Below the pieces are notes generated by a model. It saw only the letters and a list, made by a program, of their open reading frames with translations, was not told the DNA's origin and made no database searches. DNA of 64,000 nt, taken from Poa pratensis. Taxonomy: Eukaryota > Streptophyta > Magnoliopsida > Poales > Poaceae. The translations under genes were made by a program, and so were the position numbers. The stretch is taken from positions 46,812,758-46,876,757 of the forward strand of contig CAMZMU010000027.1 of the NCBI GenBank assembly GCA_947311845.1, given 5' to 3'. Below are positions 34,362 to 44,594 of this stretch, piece by piece. Positions within the stretch are counted from its first letter, which is position 1, and every line of letters begins with the position of its first letter.

Positions 34362-34520
34362 TATACCTTGGATTTCCATTATACCTTGGATTTCCAGGAT
34401 ACCTCGGATTTCCATTATACCTCAGATTTCCTGCATACCTCGGATTTCCATTATACCTCGGATTTCCAGGATACCCCGGATTTCCATTATACCTCGGATT
34501 TCCAGGATACCCCGATAACG
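34362..34520 (+). repeat. 18-bp tandem repeat array, about nine copies
   Basis: Unit GGATTTCCATTATACCTC alternates with variants GGATTTCCAGGATACCCC and GATTTCCTGCATACCTC. The 18-bp period keeps a frame open by chance (DFHYTSDFQDT...), which I do not read as a gene. Confidence 0.88.
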
Positions 34521-35099
34521 AACATTTTCAGCAAAACCGATACCACCTTTCAACGTCAGTCCAGCATATATATCATGAATATTTAAAGGGCACAACAGTT
34601 CTACTAACAGAGGCAATAAACTATAGCATATGTCGGAGAGTAAATCTAGTAGCAACACTATGCACGAGGATGCAAACTTGGACTCAACCGAGTCCCCGAG
34701 TCATTTTTCTTATCTAGGAGCAGAAGCTAAACTGACTGACTGCCTAGTCCCCAGGTCAAAACACTTTGGTCCCGGGGCAAACAACTAAGCAAACACAGGA
34801 AGAGGCAGTCCCCGAGCTATTTTTGAGATTACGCGCTTAGCGTGCACCACAAATATGCTGTAAATACTCACCTGGATGTCTCGGCGCAGGTGAAGTCCAT
34901 ACTCCGGTTGATGTAGTGTAGTACCTAAAAATGAATGTCGGCTCGAACTCGGCAGCAAGCGAGGACGCCGGTTGGCTCCTGGTCGAATTCCGATCGAGCA
35001 GATGCCGGCCTATCCGGCACACGAAGGCCGGCCCACCCAGTGTCGGGGAAATGGCGCGGGATGAGGCCGAGGCCGGCCAGATCCAATCGCGCGGGCAGC

Positions 35100-35590
35100 T
35101 GGCCACGCAGCCGCCGAGCAGTGCTGCTGACCATACGCGCGGATATAGCAGTTGGACGGCGAGCAGCCTCGGTCATGCATGCACGAAGAACGACCGCTGG
35201 CCACACGTGCACGCACCAACGATCCAGCTGCCTGCTTGCTTGCTTTGCTTCAGCTGCCTGGGTGCTTGCTTAGAAGCTACTGATGCAGATCGACGGAGGG
35301 CGGCCGCAGAAGCTCGATGCAGCCACGGCGAGGACGGCCAGCGGGAAGACGAACGACGTGAAGGAGATGCCGGGCGCGGATGCGTACGCGCAGAGAAGGC
35401 CGTTCCACGGCCAGCCGGCGCTGATCTGGACGGCAGAGACGCGGCTGGAGCGCGGCCAGCGAGGCGGAGCGCGGTAAGCCGAGCAGGCGCGCGGAGAGTA
35501 ATGTCGATGTCGAGTCCCCGCGTTGATGAAGAAGGTCCCGTCCGAATTGATCCAGCAAGCGCCACTATCAGCCCCACGGTGGGCGCCAAC
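35100..35590 (-). pseudogene. Gag start remnant of the nested element
   Basis: Minus-strand reading directly after the primer binding site gives MAPTVGLIVALAGSIRTGPS, parallel to LAPTVGPAAALATVIIRTGS in the host element gag at 38578. After about 30 residues the similarity is lost and the sequence becomes Ala/Arg-rich. Only the first part of gag was kept, as is common in non-autonomous derivatives that retain packaging signals. Confidence 0.6.
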
Positions 35591-36829
35591 TGTCATCGTG
35601 GCGAACAACAGATGCCTAGGGGTAGGCTTGAGTTTGGGGGCCGATGGACGCTAGAGGATTCGGGGAGGGATTGCGCGACAGAGTCGCACACGAAGAACAC
35701 GGCAGACACACAGATTTACCCTGCTTCGGGGCCCTCGTGAGGAGGTAAAACTCCTACTGCAGCATCTATCCTATTTTGGTGTATTCTCTTCTCCGTCTAG
35801 GTTTTGTACAAATGCTCCTCGAGCTGTCTCGAGGTCACCATCGAGAGAAGCTCCAGGAAGAAGGAGTAAAGGGAGGAAAAAGAGCCCAAGGGGCCTCGCG
35901 CGCCCGCGCGTTTCTCTGCCCGTGAGCACTCCCCCTGGTGCTCCTTATAAAGAGAGAACCCAGTGGACAAGGGGTGGCCCACAGGTACTATGCTGACACT
36001 GTACATGACATGACCACTGGGGTCTTGTCACACTATGTATGTGTCATGCGGGTGTACTCTCATCACATCAGTGGCACTGTAGCCATGCTGGCCTGTCATG
36101 CCCTTGTCCTTGGCCTTGTCTTCTAGCGTCTGTCCTCAGGATCTTCTTGTCTCCTTCTTCTTATCTTCTGCAGGTGACAGTGAATATATGCTACCCGTCG
36201 AGGTTGAGTGTCGAAGGAGCGTGCAGCGACCGACGTAGGGATCACAGTGGATATCTCGATAGAAGCAGCGATGGAGACCTCGGCAGGAATAGTCATACGC
36301 GAGACATCCTGGGAACAACTCGGTCGGTGCGGCCCAGCCCGGCAGGAGAGGATGCCGACCTACTGGAGATGTGGCCCTCCCGAGGTACAGCACAACTCGG
36401 CCCAACCCAAGGCTGGGGGCCTCGGCCCAACCGAGGTAGGAGAGAATTTGGCCTGGGCGCATCGGCTCATCTAGGTTGGAGGAAGTCGGCCCGACCAAGG
36501 TATGCATTGCTTGGCCTGCCACGGAGTGAGCGCTGGGGAGTTCGGTCCTCCGAGTTGATGCAGCCTCGGTCCAGGCAAAGCGAGGAAGGCCAACCGACAT
36601 GGCTGAGTCTCGGAGCGACCGAGGTGAAGCTTGGCCCAGCGGAGCTTGATGATGCCTCGGCCCATTCGAGGTAAGAGGTATCTCGGGCCACTGCTGGTTA
36701 ACTCGGTCCAGGTTATGTTTTTCTGCCCCTTCCTTTATCTTTTCTCTCTTCTACCAACTTCGGTTTCTATCTCTTTTACCGATACAACAACCACATAACT
36801 TTGGGGTACCGGGGATTACATCCCCGACA
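35591..36829 (-). repeat. LTR of the nested element (its 5' LTR), 1239 bp
   Basis: The plus-strand sequence runs TGTCATCGTGGCGAACAACA to ACATCCCCGACA. It matches 31778-33315 except for the 300-bp length difference and scattered changes. Confidence 0.88.
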
Positions 36830-37701
36830 AGCTACGTTCAAGAGTGGACCGAGTTAAAGGAAAACCGACATAACCAGGCCCAGAAGGGGGTGGGATATAA
36901 TGTTGGTGCAGACCGACATATAATGACCGAGGTACCCAGGCCCAAAAGGAGCCGGGATATGATGTCGGTGTAAACCGGCATATACAGACCGAGATATACT
37001 GACCAACATAGGAATGCCAGTATCTTCATGTCTTTTCTTATGTGCAGGAGGGAATAATCAAGAAAGGGGAATCCGGCATATCCATGCCGGGTTAAAGAGA
37101 CGAGGCATCTTGTGACAGATGGAAGTCAATGCATCTGTCACATCCCGCCTGACACGGGAGCGTGGCAGAACGGTATGTTGCGGGTACGAGGTGACTGTTC
37201 ACACCTAACCGCTGACCACGGGCGTGCGTGGGACCAGGGTACAAGGCATGGGCAGGCCACGTCCTGTCCCTGGCAGAGGACACAATCATGACACAGGGGA
37301 TGATGTAGTTGTGCATGGCTACAGTGCCAAGCACGGAGACCTTACCGTTAGGGTTAGCCTATAAATAGGGCCCTTCCTCCTCCTGCGTGGGGGACGATGC
37401 ATTGAGAGATATTTCATCCCATAGCTATCTTCTTCTTCCTTGAGCACATCTCCATAGTTGAGAGCATACAGCTCGAGGAGCACTTGTGTATTGTTGAGAT
37501 CTTGATATAGAGAGAGGGACAGGCAGGAGTAGGGGTCTTACCTCCTCACGAGGGCCCCGAACCTGGGTATATCGTGTGTGTGTGCTTGTGTGTCTTCTGT
37601 GTGCGCTCCTTAGCGCGCTAGCCCTCCCCGGTTCCACCAGCGTCCATCGGCCCCATCTTTAGCCATCCTATGACATCTGCCGTGATACCACCACGACACT
37701 G

Positions 37702-38576
37702 GATATGGTATAAGCTACGTCCAAGAGTGGACCGAGTTACAGGAAAACCGACATAACCAGGCCCAGAAGGGGCCGGGATATAATGTTGGTGCATACCGAC
37801 ATATAATGACCGAGGTACCCAGGCCCAAAAGCAGCCGGGATATGATGCCGATGTAAACTGGCATATACAGACCGAGATATACTGACCGACATAGGAATGT
37901 CAGTATTCATGTCTTTTCTTATGTGCAGGAGAGAATAATCAAGAAAGGGGAATCCGACATATCCATGCCGGGTTTAAGAGACGAGGCATCTTGTGACGGA
38001 TGGAAGTCAATGCATCTGTCACATCCCGCCTGACACGGGAGCGTGGCAGAACGGTATGGTGCGGGTACGAGGTGACTGTTCACACCTAACCGCTGAACAT
38101 GGGCGTGCGTGGGACCAGGTACAAGGCATGGGCATGCCACGTCCTGTCCCTGGCAGAGGACACAATCATGACACATGGGATGATGTAGTTGTGCATGGCT
38201 ACAGTGCCAAGTACGGAGACCTTACCGTTAGGGTTAGCCTATAAATAGGGTCCTTCCTCCTCCTGCGTGGGGGACGATGCATTGAGAGATATTTCACCCC
38301 ATAGCTATCTTCTTCTTCCTTGAGCACATCTCCATAGCTGAGAGCATACAACTCGAGGAACACTTGTGTATTGTTGAGATCTTGATATAGAGAGAGGGAC
38401 ATGCAGGAGTAGGGGTCTTACCTCCTCACGAGGGCCCCGAACCTGGGTATATCATGTGTGTGCTTGTGTGTATTCTGTGTGCGCGCCTTAGCGCGCTAGC
38501 CCTCCCCGGTTCCACCAGCGTCCATCGGCCCCATCTTTAGCCATCCTATGGCATCTGCCGTGATACCAACACGACA
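37702..38576 (+). repeat. LTR copy 2, lacking the first 29 bp, next to the primer binding site
   Basis: It begins GATATGGTATAAGC, which is LTR position 30, directly after CTG. It ends CCAACACGACA at 38576, and the primer binding site TTGGCGCCCACCGTGGGGC starts at 38578. The first about 700 bp match the 3' LTR (53470 onward) almost exactly. The last about 160 bp differ from both other copies (ATCATGTGTGTGC, GTATTCTGTG, CTATGGCATCTG). TATAAATA is at 38240-38247. Confidence 0.9.
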
Positions 38577-40965
38577 GTTGGCGCCCACCGTGGGGCCAGC
38601 AGCGGCGCTGGCTACTGTGATCATCCGGACGGGTTCCATCATCGCCTCCGGTGAGCGCGTGGTCAGCGGCCTTGTCTTCAGACTCGGCGCGCTGAACTTC
38701 ATCAGCGACAATGCGGGCTGCTTCAGCAGCAGGCCATTCCCGAGGAACGGCTGCCTCATCACCTTCGGCACGTACGAGGTCTACGTCGCCACCGAGTTCG
38801 TCTGCAAGTACCCTGCGCAGGTGCTTGTAGCACAGGACCCTCCTGCTGTCTGTGCGGCTCGCGGCCGGCGTATCACTCTCCCCGAGAGCTGCGCAGAGGT
38901 CATGATGACCGGATCCACGGGTGGTGTCCGCAAAGGAGGTGCCGGCAAAGGAAATGCCGGCGAACCTGCCGCCAAATCCGCCAGAACGGCGAAACTGCCG
39001 CTGGAAAGGGAGGAGCACCTCCAGGCCGGCACATCCAGTGTGCCGGTCAGACCAGCTCCTCTCGACGATCTGATCGAGAAGTTGGCTGTGCCGGTAGCTA
39101 CCGGTGCAGATGCTGCCCAGGCAGAGGCCGAGCTAGAGGCGCAGAGTCAGAGCCTGCATCAAGAGGCTCTCGAGATGGCCGAGATAAGGAGGGAGTTCGA
39201 GATGACCCTCCGTGAGTATAATAAAGCTCATGGTTTTACTCCGGTAGCTATTCATCCTAGTCGCATAGATGATGTGCGTAAAAGGGGTAAAGGCCTCAAT
39301 GCCGAGATTGCTAGAGATGGTAGATCTAGTTCTAGTAAGACTCCTAGTCACATGTCGGCTGAAAAGCCGAAGTATAGTTCCCCTGCTAAGACTCTTAGAG
39401 CTGCTGAGGCGGCAAGAGCCAAGTTATCTGGTTTATCCGGAGAAGCTCGGCGTAAGCAACAAGACCGAGTTAATGAGCTAGTAGGTGTTGCTGTGCGGCA
39501 GAATGAGGCCCTTCGTAAGGCTAACATGGTTGTTGGTGGGTCCCAGGTTGTTCACTCGACTAGGGCAGCTAGTGAAAAATCTAGGGGGCAAGCTTCATCA
39601 CCGCATGTCGGTGGAGGTCGTGACCGGAGTGTAAACTCCGGTAAGAATAAGCAGATACAGACGTATGATCTAGCATATGCCGGTAAGCAGTTAGCCGGGC
39701 AAGGCAATGATGGCCGGGGTAAAAGCAATCCCGGTCCGGGTAATCTAGATCCCGGAAGAGTTAACTCAGTTGGCCGAGGTCATCCTCCTCGGTATCCGAC
39801 ACAGAACCATCCCCGGCAGCAGCAGAATGTCGAGCATCGTCAGCAGCCACAAGGTGTTGACCATGTGGCTAACCGATATGATGATGGTAACTCGGCTATG
39901 GAGAGAGCCGGGTATCAGAGATATGAAGGTGCATTGGGATCCCGGTTGGGACCTCGCCAGCTGTCAGCAAATGATGCTCGCTACAAGCTGGGCAGGATCT
40001 TTATGTCCGAGATGCTGGAAGAGCAAGGCCCACCTGGCCCTGCATGGTTTGGACCTCGGATCATGAGGGAGCCACCAGTGCCGCACTTTCAGTTGAACCG
40101 AGGTGCCAAGACATATGACGGCAGTACAAAGCCAGAAGACTAGCTGACAGATTATGTGTCGGCAATGCATATCGCGGGAGGCAACCGCCGATGGGCGGTG
40201 AGGTATATCCCGCAGATGTTGGAAGGGCCTGCCCGGATCTGGCTGAACAACTTGAGAGAGAACAACATTGACTGCTGGCTGGACTTTGAGGAAGCATTCG
40301 TTAGCAACTTCTCCAGCACGTACAAGAGGCCGAATCGTCCTCAGCAGCTTGCCATGTGCAAGCAGAGGGATGATGAAACTGTCCGGGACTACTTGACTTG
40401 GTGGAGTACTGTTCGCAATTCCTGTGAAGGAGTTGTTGAGGTGCGGGCCATTTCATGGTTTGCTCAAGGGTGCCGGCACGGCTCCATGCTCTGGCAGAAG
40501 CTGCAAAGGTAAATGTCGGCGGCCTTGGCCGAGACAATCCGGATTGCAGATAGCTATGCACTCAGTGATCCGATGCAGCCCTCGCTGAACTCGGTAGAAC
40601 CGAGTACAAGATACCCGGTCAACAATCTAGCCAGGCGAGGTGATCGCCAGGATTTTGGGAACAAGAGGAGAGAGGACCGACCGGATTTCCGGTATGGTTC
40701 GAATCAAGTTGCTGCGGTGGATCAAGATCAGCCAGATGCCGGCAATAGCCAGTGTCTGAAGAACAGCGGTCCTGCGTGGGGCCAAAACCAGGATGGAAAG
40801 AGACCGTGGAGCGACCAGAGGAAGCCAATGACCTATGAGGCATGCTGGATGGACCCTGCAGCTATCACACGCAAGATATCCTTAGGCTGGCGAATCATTC
40901 AACTCGGCAGTGCAGCTGGTATCAGCGCACATTGAGGGAAGGGTGAGGATCCGGAGGAAATCAGA
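38548..40965 (+). pseudogene. Gypsy (Tat-type) gag, two in-frame stops and a frameshift
   Basis: One frame runs from ATG 38548 through stops at 40141-40143 and 40510-40512 to 40935. The ATG lies inside the LTR and the frame reads through the primer binding site (QLAPTVG), so the true start may be later. There is a long basic/Gln-rich N-terminal half with a coiled-coil-like stretch (EAELEAQSQSLHQEALEMAE). The retrotrans_gag domain is at about 40180-40430 (MLEGPARIWLNNLRENNIDC, WLDFEEAFVSNF, YLTWWSTVRNS). Near 40845 a different frame reads LDGPCSYHT and STRQCSW, a CCHC-like remnant. The product would form the virus-like particle. Inactive. Confidence 0.85.
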
Positions 40966-41072
40966 TTGGTGCAACTCATAGGCCTGCAGCTCTGAGGCAA
41001 GCACTACCGCTCACCGGGGCAAATGATGTTCCCGTAAATGCGCCTCCACAGAGGCCTGCAGCTCCGAGACCT

Positions 41073-44000
41073 GTGAATCAGGGGAATGTCGGAGGCAACA
41101 ATAGCAATGCCGGTCCGAGTTGCCAGGGTGAGTATCCCCCGGGTGAGTTTAGAGAGGCTCATCAGAGCTATGTGGTCTTTGTGACTGAGCCAACTAACAA
41201 AAAGAGCTTGCATCGGCGTGCACTGGAGGTAAATGCAGTTATGCCGGCCGTGCCGAAGTTTATGCACTGGTCTGAGCAGGAAGGAGCATCCCCGGGTCAT
41301 GCCAACCCTGGGAGGTTACGCTCTAATGGTGGATCCGACATTCATTGGGCCCACCATCAATGTCGGTTCACCCGGGTTCTCATTGACAATGGGAGCGCTA
41401 TCAACATCATGTATCGAGACACCATGGTGAAGATGGGTATCTTGGCGAACATGTTGCAGCCGAGTAGTACCACCTTTCATGGTATAGTGCCTGGTGTCTC
41501 ATGTGCACCTATGGGCAAATTTGGGTTGATGTGCTATTCGGCACCAAGGATAACTGCAGAACCGAGAGCATCAATTCGAGGTGGTGGACCTCAAAAGTCC
41601 ATACCATGCTTTGCTCGGTAGACCAGCACTCCAAGTTCATGATATCTACCCATGTGGCTTACCTCAAGATGAAGCTGTCGGGTCCTAATGGCATCATCAC
41701 CATCTCGGTGACTACAAGCGTGCCTTGGAGTGCGCCTCGGCTGGCTCTTGTCTGGCCGAGTCATTAATCATTGCTGCGGAGAAGAAGATCCATGAAGTGG
41801 TGGCGCTGGCCCAGTCCGCGCAACTCGGTATGCCGGGTGTGACTAACCCGGAGCAGAGTGCGGCATTCCAGGTGCCGAAGGAGACGAAGAAGATCAACGT
41901 GACCCGGTTCCCAGACCACAACGTCATCATTGGTACCGGGTTGACCGAGAAATAGGAAGGCGAGCTCAGTCACTTCCTCCGTGAGAATCGGGATATCTTT
42001 GCATGGTCAAATCAGGACCTGCCAGGTGTTCCGAGGGAGTTGGCTGAGCACTCATTGTTCGTCAGACCGGATATGAAACCGTGAAGCAACCTATGCGACG
42101 TCTCTCGGATGAGAGAGAAAGGTGATAGGCGATGAACTGGCCAATTACTTGCGCTGGTTTCATCATGGAAGTGCTGCATCCGGACTGGTTGTCTAACCCG
42201 GTCCTGGTGGAAAGAAAAAGGATGACCAATCGTGGCCAAGGTGTGGCGCATGTGTATGATTTCACAAACTTGAACAAGGCATGTCCTAAGGATCCATTCC
42301 CGCTGCCTCGGATTGATCAAGTGATCGATTCCACAGCCGGGTGTGAGTTGTTATCCTTTGTAGATGCATATTCTGGTTTTCACCAGATACCGCTGAACCC
42401 TGCTGATCAAATGAAAACTGCTTTTATTACCCCGTACGGGGCTTATTGCTATCGTGTCATGACATTTGGTTTGAGAAATGCTGGTGCTACTTACCAGAGA
42501 TGTATGCAAAAATGTTTGCATGATCAAATAGGCAAAAATGTGCAGGTATATGTCGATGACATCGTCATCAAAACTAAGGAGAAATCCACTCTGATTGATG
42601 ATCTCAGAGAACATTCGTGAATCTCAGGAATTCCGGATGAAACTTAACCGGACAAATGCACATTCGGTGTACCTGCAGGCAAGTTACTCGGTTTCCTCGT
42701 GTCAAGCCGAGGTATCGAGGCAAACCCAACAAAGATCCGTGCTATTGAAAGCATGAGGTTACCTCAATGTCTCAAGGATGTGCAGAAGTTTACTGGTTGC
42801 TTGGCATCCTTGAGTCGGTTTGTTAGCAGATTGGGAGAAAAGGCATTGCCTTTATATCAATTAATCAAGAAAAGTAATAATTTCGTGTGGACCCCGCAAG
42901 CTGATGCGGCATTCACCGAACTAAAAAAGATGTTGGCAACTGCGCCAATATTGCCTCACCATTACCCAAAGAGCCGATGTTGCTCTACATTGCGGCCACA
43001 AACCGAGTTGTGAGTGCCGTAGGCCCATAGTGGTGGTGGAGCGAGAAGAAAATAGTAAACCCGTGTAGAGGCCGGTATATTAGCTGAGCGAGGTGATCTC
43101 ATTGTCCAAGCAAAATTATCCTCACTACTGGAAAATGACATATGGTGTCTATATGGCAGCCAAGAATTTGAAACATTACTTCCAAGAGCATCCAATGAGA
43201 GTGGTATGTGAGGCTCCTGTCTCGGAGATCATTGGCAACAAAGATGCTAGCGGCCGAGTAGCCAAATGGGCTATTGAGCTATCTCCTTATACGCCACATT
43301 ATGAAAGAAGAGATGCCATTAAATCTCAGGCACTGCCTGATTTCTTCGTGGATTGGGCCGAGATGCAATATGAGCCACCATTGCCTGACTCCAATTACTG
43401 GAGGATGCACTTTGATGGCTCCAAAACAAAAATTGGTTTAGGTGCCGGGGTGGTCCTTACCTCGCCAAAGCAAGATCAACTGAGATATGTATTGCAGATT
43501 CATTTTGCGGCATCTAATAATGTGGCCGAGTATGAGGCATTTATTCATGGGCTCAATATGGCCAAGGAAATTGGGATTTGCCGAATAGAGTGCTTCGGAG
43601 ACTCGGATTTGGTGGTGTAGCAATCCTTAGGGAATTGGGATGCGTTAGATGCCAACATGGTATTATATCGGTTTCATGTCCAAAAGATCTCGGGGTTTTT
43701 GAAGGTTGCGAGTTCAAGCATGTACCTCGGTCAGAAAATGAAGCTGCCGATGTATTGTCCAAGTTAGGGTCATCTCGGGATCCAATTCCACCTGGCATAT
43801 CCTTAGAGCATCTGAGGAAACCATCAATCAAGCCATCGCCCGAGTCCGAGTCAATCTTTATCCCGGTGAAACCGAAATCTGATGCTATACCCATGGACGT
43901 CGACGTCGGGTGCATTTGGAAGAACCCGGGGACTGCCTGGCAGAACTCGGGGACTGACCATTTGATGTCGGAGGAGGCAATGTCGGTTGAACCAATGGAG

Positions 44001-44594
44001 GTCGATATCCCGGTATTTCCTGTATGTCCTGTGCCAGGATGGGCACAACCTATACTGTCATATATGATGGATGGGACTCAGCCAAGTGATAAAACCGAGG
44101 CTAGGCGAGTGCAAAGGAGATCCAAAGGATACATTATCATCAACAAGGAGTTGTACAAGAGAAGCGCAACCACAGTGCTGCAGCTGTGTCGAGCCAGAGG
44201 AAGGGCAAGAGATGCTCTTGGGAATTCATCAAGGAGAATGTGGTCATCATGCTTGCTCAAGAGCCTTGGTTCCTAAGGTATTCCGGCATGGGTTTTACTG
44301 GCCCACTGCTCTGCAGCAGGCAGAGGATATCGTCAGAAAGTGCGAGGGGTGTTTGAGATTTGCTCACAAGATCCACATGCCCGCCTCAGCACTCAAGACA
44401 ATTACTATCACTTGGCCTTTTGTTGTGTGGTGTCTGGATATGGTGGGGAATTCAAACCAGCCCGAGGCAACATGACTCATATGCTGGTAATGGTGGACAA
44501 ATTCACCAAGTGGATCGAGGTAAAGCCAATCAGGAAGTGTGACGGCCACACGGCTATGTCTTTCTTGAAATATATCATTTTGAGATATGGTTAC
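41073..44594 (+). pseudogene. Gypsy pol, 5' part: protease, RT, two RNase H domains, start of integrase
   Basis: Protease: VLIDNGSAINIMYRDTMVKM near 41375, preceded by EVNAVMPAVPKFMHWSEQ. Reverse transcriptase at 42130-42620: KACPKDPFPLPRIDQVID, SFVDAYSGFHQIPLNP, TFGLRNAGATYQR, catalytic YVDD near 42550. Connection/RNase H: FTGCLASLSRFVSRLGEKAL near 42790, then SKQNYPHYWKMTYGVYMAAK. Second, plant-type RNase H at about 43400-43620: MHFDGSKTKIGLGAG, NNVAEYEAFIHGL, CFGDSDLVV. Integrase: zinc-binding part near 44230-44360 (ECGHHACSRA, GFYWPTALQQAEDIVRKCEG with C-x2-C) and WCLDMVG (first catalytic Asp). It ends at ILRYGY, where the solo LTR is inserted. At least six frame changes. Confidence 0.9.

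Larger units (their letters stand above)
31778..36829 (-). mobile_element. Nested non-autonomous relative (LARD-like), minus strand
   Basis: Two LTRs at 31778-33315 and 35591-36829. On the minus strand they start TGTCGGGGATGTAATCCCCG. The target duplication is AGCTA (31773-31777 and 36830-36834). The primer binding site on the minus strand, TTGGCGCCCACCGTGGGGC (35570-35590 region), and the purine tract CGGGGACTAA next to 33315 match those of the host element, so both belong to one family group. The 2.27-kb interior has no protease, RT or integrase, only a gag-start remnant and tandem repeats. It probably depended on an autonomous relative. A minus-strand TATAAGG-type promoter lies near 35944 and 32116. 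Confidence 0.85.
31733..37698 (+). repeat. LTR copy 1 (about 0.9 kb), interrupted by a nested element
   Basis: Pieces 31733-31777 (TGTCGGGGGGCTACCCCCGG...) and 36830-37698 (to CCACGACA). TATAAATA promoter at 37360-37367. The last about 160 bp are identical to the 3' LTR (GTGTGTGTGTGCTTGTG, CTATGACATCTG, ACCACCACGACA). The preceding part differs from both other LTRs at many sites (for example GTTCAAG, GTTAAAGG, GTATCTTCATG). CTGGA follows it. Confidence 0.88.

Noticed and set aside
34362..34520. Repeat protein encoded by the 18-bp array
   Set aside because: The open frame is a by-product of an 18-bp period. It has no start context and no conservation evidence.
34931..35740. 269-codon plus-strand ORF
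   Set aside because: It lies antisense to the gag remnant and primer site of the nested element and crosses its LTR boundary.
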